Source: Mesorhizobium amorphae
Lineage (GTDB): Bacteria > Pseudomonadota > Alphaproteobacteria > Rhizobiales > Rhizobiaceae
Direction of reading: 5' to 3'
DNA: 64,000 nucleotides
NCBI GenBank assembly: GCA_003240775.1
Contig: QFNI01000003.1
Span: 84,530 to 148,529 of the forward strand
The notes below the pieces were generated by a model, which saw nothing but the letters and a program-made list of their open reading frames with translations, ran no database searches and was not told the DNA's origin. Below are positions 58,383 to 64,000 of this stretch, piece by piece. Positions within the stretch are counted from its first letter, which is position 1; every line of letters begins with the position of its first letter. The position numbers and the translations under genes were made by a program.

Positions 58383-59648
58383 TCACGCGACCGAGCGCAG
58401 GGCGGGGCGGGTGCCCTCGGCAAGCCTGGGCCCGAGGAAATCCGCATACCACTCCACGAACTGGATCACGCCGCCCTCGTGCAGCTCGGAATAGGGGCCG
58501 GGCTCGTAGGCGGGCGAGAGGATGCCGAAGGCGTTCTCCTCGACGATGCGGCGGTCCTGGTCGTTGGTCTCGGTCCACACATGGGTGAGCTCTTCGAGCG
58601 AATAGTCGACGCCCTCGACCGCATCCTTGTGGACGAGCCATTTGGTGGTGACGGCGGTTTCGGTGGCGCTGATGGGGAGCACTCGGAAGGTCACCGCATG
58701 GTCGCCCAGCACATGGTTCCAGGTGGTGGGGTAGTGGTAGAGCAGGAGCGAGCCGATGCGGTCGGTGGAAACGGCGTCGGACAGGTTGCGCTTCACCGCG
58801 CGCTTGCCCGTCATGGTGTAGCTGACGGCGTCGCGCAGCAGCGGCGTGCGGGTGGCGCGGAACTGGCCGGCGGGATCGATCACGAAGCGCGAGGGCAGGC
58901 CGTCGGCTTCGAGGCGCGCCCAGTGGGCGACCATCTCGGGGTCCGTCTCGACGCTCTGGACGCCGGTGGATGTCGGCGCCTCGGGGAAGGTCTTGCACAG
59001 CTCGGGGTGGTTGCCCGCGCAGTGGTAGCACTCGCGGTTGTTTTCCCAGACGAGCTTCCAGTTGCCCTTCTCGACGATGGTGGATTCGAAGGCCACCTTG
59101 GCCTCGCGCAGCCGGTGGGGCAGGAAGAAGGGCTCCATCATGGCGCGGAAGGGCGCGAAATCCATGGGCTCGTCGCTCAGGCAGACGAAGATGTAGCCGC
59201 CGGCCGTCTCGCAGGCGACGGGCTTCAGGCCGAACTGGTTCTTGTCGAAGCCCTCGGCCATCTGGCGCGCGAAGAGCAAGGAGCCGTCGAGGTCATAGGT
59301 CCACTGGTGGTAGGGGCAGACGAGCCGGGCTGACGTGCCCTTCTGGCTGGTGCAGACGCGCGAGCCGCGATGGCGGCAGGAATTGTGGAAGGCGCGTACC
59401 CGGCCTTCCCGGTCGCGCACGATCACCACCGGATAATCGCCCACCTGCACGGTGAAGTAGGAGCCGGGCTTCGCCACCTCGCAGTCATGGCCCACGAACA
59501 GCCAGTCGCGGTACCAGATCTGCTCCATGTCGACCTTGAAGAAATCGGGGTCGGTGTAGAAGGGCTGCGCGAGGCTGAAGCCGGGCTTGCGGGCTTGAAG
59601 GGCGGAAAGCATCTCGGCTTTCACGTTGCGGCTGGCGGATGCTTGCAT
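58383..59648 (-). CDS. gbcA: glycine betaine demethylase Rieske oxygenase subunit GbcA
   Basis: A 421-residue Rieske oxygenase that converts glycine betaine to dimethylglycine, releasing formaldehyde. The Rieske motif is CRHRGSRVC...CPYHQWTY. The iron site lies in KGNWKLVWENNRECYHCAGNHPELC, a sequence characteristic of GbcA. ATG 59648 (MQASASRNVK) is chosen over an upstream ATG at 59702 inside the riboswitch leader. The downstream reductase gbcB is in the same operon. Upstream, a cobalamin riboswitch and a long hairpin occupy the leader, so expression is predicted to fall when B12 is plentiful. Confidence 0.9.
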   Translation of the reverse strand: MQASASRNVKAEMLSALQARKPGFSLAQPFYTDPDFFKVDMEQIWYRDWLFVGHDCEVAKPGSYFTVQVGDYPVVIVRDREGRVRAFHNSCRHRGSRVCTSQKGTSARLVCPYHQWTYDLDGSLLFARQMAEGFDKNQFGLKPVACETAGGYIFVCLSDEPMDFAPFRAMMEPFFLPHRLREAKVAFESTIVEKGNWKLVWENNRECYHCAGNHPELCKTFPEAPTSTGVQSVETDPEMVAHWARLEADGLPSRFVIDPAGQFRATRTPLLRDAVSYTMTGKRAVKRNLSDAVSTDRIGSLLLYHYPTTWNHVLGDHAVTFRVLPISATETAVTTKWLVHKDAVEGVDYSLEELTHVWTETNDQDRRIVEENAFGILSPAYEPGPYSELHEGGVIQFVEWYADFLGPRLAEGTRPALRSVA

Positions 59649-59675
59649 GCGTGATTCCCCGTTGTTGGACCGAAA

Positions 59676-59750
59676 GGGCGAACGGGGGAAAGCGCACGAC
59701 ACCGTCGCGCCGGCTTAAGCCATGCGCAGCACGTGCTTTCCCGGTCGCCC
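59676..59750 (-). promoter_or_regulatory. gbcA leader hairpin, probable riboswitch expression platform
   Basis: Arms 59733-59750 and 59676-59697 pair as GGGCGA..GGGAAAGCAC with GTGC.CTTTCCC..TCGCCC across a loop of about 35 bases in the leader between the riboswitch and gbcA. No T-tract follows, so it may act by Rho-dependent or translational control, or as an anti-sequestering alternative. Its mechanism is inferred. Confidence 0.5.
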
Positions 59751-59767
59751 GCCGCGATCAGTCGAGT

Positions 59768-59962
59768 TCAAGCGCTCGGGGCTGGTTTCCGGGCTTCGGA
59801 GCGGCCTCTCGCGAGACCCCGTTCCAACACCTTCCCAGGCCTGCTCGGCCCAGTGGTCTCCCGTTGGAACGCAAAACTCCGCCACCGTTGCGGGGGCAGC
59901 GCCGGCCTTGAACCGGCTTCCCAATTATCTTCCCGACGCCTGAGCCGGGAAGCACCTCGAAC
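59768..59962 (-). promoter_or_regulatory. cobalamin (B12) riboswitch upstream of gbcAB
   Basis: Read on the minus strand, the conserved core is plain: GGGAAGCCGGT followed by CCGGCGCTGCCCCCGCAACGGT (59882-59922), then CCACTGGGC and GGGAAGG, and the B12-box AGCCCGGAAACCAGCC (59780-59796). These occur in the correct order and spacing for the class I cobalamin riboswitch. The outer borders are approximate because the P1 stem was not resolved. The only downstream gene on this strand is gbcA, 120 bases away. Such elements normally shut off expression when adenosylcobalamin is bound. Confidence 0.88.
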
Positions 59963-60048
59963 AAGGGGGATTGAAGCAGTTCCGCGGCCCTGCCGGCCTC
60001 ATGAAAGCGACACCGCCAACGCATAAAGGCGACAGCGCGCGCGAAGGG

Positions 60049-60071
60049 AAAAAAGGCTCGGGGTCGGGCCT
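60049..60071 (-). terminator. Rho-independent terminator of the small acidic protein gene
   Basis: On the minus strand AGGC.CG and CG.GCCT form a stem with one mismatch, followed immediately by TTTTTT. It lies about 70 bases after the stop at 60143 and upstream of the riboswitch, so it would isolate gbcAB from the preceding gene. The remaining bases to 60142 show nothing else. Confidence 0.65.
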
Positions 60072-60142
60072 TTCGGAAAGAGGCGTTCGGCACCCGTCTC
60101 GGGCGGTCGAAGGTGCTCGACCGCACGACGGCCAGCGGTTCG

Positions 60143-60406
60143 TCAGTCGTCTTTCATGCCCGCAGCGGCTGCAGCATCGGTGGCGGCATCCGAGGAAAGC
60201 GTGTCGTCTTCTTCGGCGGCGGCGGCGGCATCGTCCTCTTCGGTCAGCTTCGCGCTGCGGCTTTGAGCCCCGCCGCCTTCGCCCGCCGGGCCGAGCGCCC
60301 GGTCCGCCGCCCGATCGGTCGCAGCGTCCGCGGCATCTTCGTCCGCGCCCTGCTCCGCTGCCGCGGCATTATCGAGGGCTTCGAGATCCTTGCCGGAAAC
60401 AGCCAT
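60143..60406 (-). CDS. small acidic Ala/Asp/Glu-rich protein, unknown
   Basis: An 87-residue protein with a well-placed GGGAGAAGG ribosome binding site before ATG 60406 (MAVSGKDLEALDNAAAAEQ). Composition is dominated by Ala, Asp and Glu, with no hydrophobic core and no cysteine, so it is probably disordered. No family recognised. A single-gene transcript ending at the terminator 60049-60071 is likely. The longer frame upstream is not needed. Confidence 0.6.
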   Translation of the reverse strand: MAVSGKDLEALDNAAAAEQGADEDAADAATDRAADRALGPAGEGGGAQSRSAKLTEEDDAAAAAEEDDTLSSDAATDAAAAAGMKDD

Positions 60407-60573
60407 GGTCCTTCTCCCGATTTCCGGGGGTCGAGGACCCCCGCCTCTTCGGCACATGCCGGGAAAGGAACTATACCGGGCGCGAACAAAGCCAAGGGCA
60501 GCGGCGTCGCCTAGCCGATTGCAGGCGTGGAGGTTCGATGCCTCCAAAGACGTGCTGTCCCGTCGAGCCCGCG

Positions 60574-61719
60574 CTAGGCGCCCATCACCTTGCCGAGGTG
60601 ATCGAGCAGTTCCGCGACGCGGTCCTTGGCTGTCATCATCCCCGGAGAAAGCCGAAGGGTCTGGCCGCGGTTATCGGCATAAAGGCCCATGGTGCGAAGC
60701 TCGCCGACCAGCGGGGCGGCGGGATGCTTCTCGGGCAGGCGGATCATGATGCTGCCGCCGCGCTGGCGCTCGTCCACGGGCGTGGCGAGGTCGAGCCCCA
60801 TGGCATGCGCGCCGTCGATCAGCAGCTGGGTAAGGTGCCGGTTGTGGGCGAGAAGTGCTGCGCCGTCCTGGCGGGCGTGCCAGTCGAGGGCCGGCAGCGA
60901 GGCGATGGCGGCCACGGCGCCCGGCGTGCCGTTGTCGAAGCGGCGGATGTCGGGGGCGTAGGCGAAGTTGTCGAGGCGCCAGTAGAACGGGTTCTCCTGG
61001 CTGAACCAGCCGCGCAGCTGGGGCCGGCAGCGGGCGATCAGCGGCTCGGCGACATGGAGGATGCCCGCGCCCGAGGTGCCGCACAGCCATTTGAGGCTGG
61101 TGGAGAGCGTGAAGTCGACAGCCGGCGCGTCGACCGAGAACGGCACGAGACCTGCGGCCTGGGTGATGTCGACGCCGACGAGGCTGCCCATCTTGCGGCC
61201 ATGCGCGACGAGCCTGTCGAGATCGATGCGGCGCGAGGTGGTGGAGCTGACCCAGGTGAGGAGCGCGAGCGCCACGTCCTCGCCCCAGTGGGCGATCATG
61301 TCCTCGTCCTCGACCCAGGCCGCGCCCTGGCGGAGCGGAACGGTTTCCAGCCGGAAGCCCAGCCGCTCTCCGAGCGCGGACAAAAGGTAGTGGTTGGAGG
61401 GGAAGCAGTCGCCAGCGACCAGCACGCGCCGCCCGGCAAGCGCACCCTCCGGCAGGGCGGTGACCAGCATGTTCAGCCCCTGCGTGACGTTCTCGCAGGT
61501 GGTCACGGTGTCGGCGGGTGCCCCGATGATCGCGCGCCAGCGGTCGACGAAGCGCGCGCGCGCGGACAGCACGGTGCCCCACTGCGCGTCGTTGCACGCG
61601 CCCCAGACGGCGCCGAACTCCCTCATCGCGGCTGCGATGTCGTCCGCCTTGCCGGGATACTGGCCGATGGAATGGTAGAGGAAATAGCCGGAGCCATCGG
61701 TCGTGCTTTGTTCGGTCAC
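60574..61719 (-). CDS. class V aminotransferase, kynureninase-like
   Basis: A 381-residue PLP enzyme of fold type I. The PLP lysine lies in LSTSLKWLCGTSGAG, the PLP aspartate and preceding turn in VGVDITQAAGLVPF, and the phosphate contact near TTCENVTQG. Overall order resembles kynureninases, which cleave beta-carbonyl amino acids, but length is shorter than most. The start is GTG 61719, overlapping the permease stop (GTGA). It is the last gene of an amino-acid importer operon, so it probably degrades the imported compound. The actual substrate is unknown. Confidence 0.75.
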   Translation of the reverse strand: MTEQSTTDGSGYFLYHSIGQYPGKADDIAAAMREFGAVWGACNDAQWGTVLSARARFVDRWRAIIGAPADTVTTCENVTQGLNMLVTALPEGALAGRRVLVAGDCFPSNHYLLSALGERLGFRLETVPLRQGAAWVEDEDMIAHWGEDVALALLTWVSSTTSRRIDLDRLVAHGRKMGSLVGVDITQAAGLVPFSVDAPAVDFTLSTSLKWLCGTSGAGILHVAEPLIARCRPQLRGWFSQENPFYWRLDNFAYAPDIRRFDNGTPGAVAAIASLPALDWHARQDGAALLAHNRHLTQLLIDGAHAMGLDLATPVDERQRGGSIMIRLPEKHPAAPLVGELRTMGLYADNRGQTLRLSPGMMTAKDRVAELLDHLGKVMGA

Positions 61720-62390
61720 CGTGCTCTGCTCCGCTGATAGTGCTGTTCGAGCCAACTCGTCAGCCGCACGAGAGGCCACAGGATTGCGACATAGATGAGG
61801 GCCGCGCCGATCAGCGGTGTCGGGTTGGCGTAGAGCGCCTGGGCGTCGGTCGCCTGCTTCAGGAGGTCGGTGGTGGCGACCACGGAGGCGAGCGAGGTGT
61901 CCTTGATGATCGACACGCAGTTGGAGGCGTGCGGGGGAACGACGATGCGCATCGCCTGGGGCAGCACCACGAGGCGCAGCGTCGTGGTGAAGCGCAGGCC
62001 AAGGGCCGCGGCCGCCTCGAACTGGCCGTTGGGCACCGCCTGGATGCCCGCGCGCACCACTTCCGCGGCATAGGCGCCGAACACGGCGGACAGGGCGATC
62101 GCGGCCGCCGCGAAGGACGAGAAGGTGATGCCGATGAAAGGCAGAGCGTAGTAGATCAGGATCAGCACGACCAGGATCGGCATCGCCCGCAGGATGTCGA
62201 TGTAGAAGATGGCGAGCAGGCGCAAAGGTGCTGGGCCATAGAGCCGGACCAGGCACACCAGCACCCCGATCACCGAGCCGCAGACGATCGCGGTGACGCC
62301 CAGAAGGATCGTGTTGACGAGGCCCGTCAGAAGGGTCGGCAGGGTCCTCCAGAGGATGTCGACGTTGAAGAAGACGTCGAGCGCGTTCAC
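61716..62390 (-). CDS. polar amino-acid ABC transporter permease
   Basis: A 224-residue HisM/GlnP-type permease with helices and the segment YIDILRAMPILVVLILIYYALPF; the contact loop is NGQFEAAAALGLRFTTTLRLVVLPQAMRIVVPP. The start is GTG 62390, overlapping the DUF1445 stop by 4 bases. It pairs with the binding protein at 63670 onwards. No ATPase gene lies in the window; it may be located upstream, right of 64000. Confidence 0.88.
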   Translation of the reverse strand: MNALDVFFNVDILWRTLPTLLTGLVNTILLGVTAIVCGSVIGVLVCLVRLYGPAPLRLLAIFYIDILRAMPILVVLILIYYALPFIGITFSSFAAAAIALSAVFGAYAAEVVRAGIQAVPNGQFEAAAALGLRFTTTLRLVVLPQAMRIVVPPHASNCVSIIKDTSLASVVATTDLLKQATDAQALYANPTPLIGAALIYVAILWPLVRLTSWLEQHYQRSRAR

Positions 62391-63157
62391 GCGGCCACCC
62401 CCGGCCGCGCGCGCAGATCGCTGACGAGCATGTGTCCCGGCGCGTGCGTGATGCCGATCGGAAGCCCGGCAAGCGCGATCGCGCGCTCCATCGTCACCCC
62501 GCAGGCCCAGAACACCGGCACCTCGCCCTCGCGCAGGTCGGTCAGCCCCAGCCCGTCGATGGGCCGCGACAGGTCGACGCCGATGCGCGCGGGGTCGCCG
62601 ATATGGACGGGCGCGCCGTGCGAGGTCGGGTGCTGCTCGGTCACCACCACGGCCAAGTCGACATGCTCGCGGCGGATGGCGCGCATGCTCACCACGAGAT
62701 TGCCGGCAAAGGGGCCGACCGCGCGGTTGGGAATGGAGGTGTCGAAGGCCGAACAGCTCACGCCCGGCGCAAAGCAGCGCAGCGCGACCCCGGCCGCCAC
62801 GAGATCGGCCTCGAATGTCAGCGAGCAGCCGATGGCGAAGGGCACGAAGTCGTTTTGCCAGCGATCCCGGATGTCGCCGGCCAGCGCGGAAGGCTGCCCG
62901 TGCTCGAAGATGCGATAGAGCGGAAGATCGGTGCGGACGTCGATGTCCTGCCCGAGTTCCGGCAGGGCGGGATCGCCCGCCTGCCCGCGCGCAAGAAGCG
63001 GGCAGGCCGCGCGGTTGACGCGCAGGAAGTTCTCGAACGCATCGGCCTTCGCCGCGGGCAGGATGGCGAGGTTTGCCTGCACATGGCCCGGCGAAAGGGC
63101 CGCGGTCTGGCGGACCTCGCCTTCGCGGAAGCGCAGCCGCCACTCCTGCGGGGTCAC
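62387..63157 (-). CDS. DUF1445 / D-glutamate cyclase-like protein
   Basis: A 256-residue protein of the DUF1445 family (annotated in places as putative hydro-lyase, and related to mitochondrial D-glutamate cyclase). Typical features are HVQANLAILP near the start, LLARGQAGDPALPELG, FAIGCSLTFEADLVAAG and FWACGVTMERAI...ITHAPGHMLVSD at the end. Start GTG 63157 overlaps the SRPBCC stop. In this operon it may act on an imported acidic or D-amino acid; that is inferred from context. Confidence 0.82.
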   Translation of the reverse strand: MTPQEWRLRFREGEVRQTAALSPGHVQANLAILPAAKADAFENFLRVNRAACPLLARGQAGDPALPELGQDIDVRTDLPLYRIFEHGQPSALAGDIRDRWQNDFVPFAIGCSLTFEADLVAAGVALRCFAPGVSCSAFDTSIPNRAVGPFAGNLVVSMRAIRREHVDLAVVVTEQHPTSHGAPVHIGDPARIGVDLSRPIDGLGLTDLREGEVPVFWACGVTMERAIALAGLPIGITHAPGHMLVSDLRARPGVAA

Positions 63158-63591
63158 GCCGCCACCTTCCAGTTGGCCTCGATCTGCGCCTTGAACAACA
63201 GCACTTCGAGCTCGTGGGTGATGCGGGTGCGCTCCCAGCGGCCATCGCTCATGAAGGCCGCGCGCCAGGTGGTCATGGTGGCGATCGAGCTGTCGGGGGG
63301 GAGGCCCCATTCGGTGCCGGCGAGAACGCGGATGGACACGCGCGCGACGCGCTCTTCGAGCGAGCCGACCAGATAGTCGATGGTGTCGTGGCCGGGGTGG
63401 GGCCGGATCTCGACCACGCTTTCGGAGCCGTCGAAGAGCGAGGTTCCGATGTGGACGCCGGGCTGCCCGGCCGGGCGGAAATCCATGCTGCCGAGAGCCC
63501 ATCGTCCCAGGCAGCCGGCATCGCTCAGCTGCGCGAACACGAAATCATGGGGCGCATCCACGATCGTGGACGCGGCATGCGCAACAGACAT
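63154..63591 (-). CDS. SRPBCC-family (START-like) protein
   Basis: A 145-residue protein with the START/Bet v1-like pattern: IVDAPHDFVFAQLSDAGCLGRWALGSMDF at the N-terminus and WRAAFMSDGRWERTRITHELEVLLFKAQIEANWKVA as the long C-terminal helix. Members bind hydrophobic or aromatic ligands. It is translationally coupled (GTGA) to the DUF1445 gene and lies just after the binding-protein gene, so it probably handles the same ligand. Exact function unknown. Confidence 0.7.
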   Translation of the reverse strand: MSVAHAASTIVDAPHDFVFAQLSDAGCLGRWALGSMDFRPAGQPGVHIGTSLFDGSESVVEIRPHPGHDTIDYLVGSLEERVARVSIRVLAGTEWGLPPDSSIATMTTWRAAFMSDGRWERTRITHELEVLLFKAQIEANWKVAA

Positions 63592-63669
63592 CGGGGCGTG
63601 CTCCGCTCTGCGGTGCCGCGCATGGAGCGCGGCACCGTTCAGACCTTGGTTTTGTGTGGGAAGGCCGGC

Positions 63670-64000
63670 TCAGTCGGCCGAGGTGGGAACCGGCATCGGC
63701 GTGACGGTGAGGCTGCCGGCGGCGGGCTGCGTGCCCATCCACTTCTCGTAGAACTTCGCCATGGTGCCGTCGGTCTTCATGGCCGAGATCGCCTCGTTGA
63801 CGGCTTCGAGCCTTTCGGAGCCCTTGGGCAGCATCATCGCGAACTTCTCGCCCGTGACGATCTCGGTCGCGACCGCGAGACCCTTGATCTGGTTGAAGGC
63901 GTAGCGCAGGCCGACCACATCGTTGACCACCGCGTCGAGCCGGCCGTTCTGCAGGTCGGTTAGCATGTTCACGGTGCTGTCATAGCTCTTGTAGCTGCTG
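63670..64000 (-). CDS. polar amino-acid ABC transporter substrate-binding protein (partial)
   Basis: Only the C-terminal 109 residues or so are in the window; the frame stays open to the right edge. DLQNGRLDAVVNDVVGLRYAFNQ and GEKFAMMLPKGSERLEAVNEAISAMKTDGTMAKFYEKWMGTQP are typical of the last third of HisJ/GlnH-type binding proteins. It would feed the permease at 61716. The gap of 78 bases to the SRPBCC start is unremarkable. Confidence 0.85.
   Translation of the reverse strand, partial: SSYKSYDSTVNMLTDLQNGRLDAVVNDVVGLRYAFNQIKGLAVATEIVTGEKFAMMLPKGSERLEAVNEAISAMKTDGTMAKFYEKWMGTQPAAGSLTVTPMPVPTSAD

Noticed and set aside
59722..60026. Plus-strand open frames across the gbcA leader
   Set aside because: They overlap the conserved riboswitch core on the other strand and have no family or ribosome binding site.
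60113..60514. Plus-strand frame of 133 codons opposite the small acidic protein
   Set aside because: The minus-strand frame has the better ribosome binding site and a terminator; the plus frame is its shadow.

Overview
The window is GC-rich, densely packed chromosomal-type DNA from a heterotrophic bacterium. I infer an alphaproteobacterium, most likely Hyphomicrobiales (rhizobia-like). The evidence is the ehu/eut/doe ectoine layout with an EnuR regulator, a GbcAB betaine demethylase, many ABC importers, GTG/ATG starts overlapping the preceding stop, and a short dispersed hairpin repeat of a kind common in this order. I saw no rRNA or tRNA genes, CRISPR array, insertion sequence or prophage. 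Base composition was judged by eye, not computed.

Layout. (1) 1-7225, minus strand: one overlapping operon with a Rieske [2Fe-2S] protein, an NdmC-like oxygenase lacking its own Rieske domain, an NdmE-like glutathione-S-transferase homologue, an aminohydrolase of the 8-oxoguanine deaminase/AtzB type and a BMP-type purine/nucleoside ABC importer. It reads as an uptake and N-demethylation pathway for a methylated purine. (2) 7267-20961: a complete ectoine/hydroxyectoine system, with uptake (ehuABCD), hydroxyectoine conversion (eutABC), ring opening and deacetylation (doeA, doeB), diaminobutyrate to aspartate (doeD, doeC), and regulators EnuR and an AsnC/Lrp protein. A ten-base motif recurs at the two EnuR-side promoters. 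(3) 21131-28222: TonB-dependent heme-type receptor, SbmA/BacA-type ABC protein and ChuX-like protein, divergent from an ABC exporter. (4) 28268-31919: ureohydrolase and the methionine importer metQNI. (5) 32153-38779: small hydrolase, a frameshifted diguanylate cyclase, and a five-gene translationally coupled operon (acyltransferase, E1/ThiF-like, membrane protein, GNAT, nitroreductase) of unknown product. (6) 38776-45211: di-heme cytochrome c, SDR, SnoaL-like protein, MerR plus MFS exporter with a His-rich tail, methyltransferase. (7) 45426-49324: small exported or membrane proteins and a NarL-type two-component system, sharing an upstream motif. (8) 49475-57264: a plant-signal-type LuxR solo (Met/Trp variant of the AHL pocket) between two proline-iminopeptidase genes and a dipeptide-type ABC importer, with a near-identical 22-bp box in front of each arm. 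(9) 57275-59962: glycine betaine demethylase gbcAB behind a cobalamin riboswitch. (10) 60143-64000: a small acidic protein and an operon of a polar amino-acid importer with a kynureninase-like enzyme, a DUF1445 protein and an SRPBCC protein.

The overall theme is scavenging of compatible solutes and small nitrogen compounds (ectoines, betaine, purines, peptides, amino acids), as expected for a plant-, soil- or marine-associated cell. The least familiar parts are the split NdmC/NdmE operon, the split MoeY-like E1/nitroreductase operon and the B12 riboswitch in front of gbcAB.
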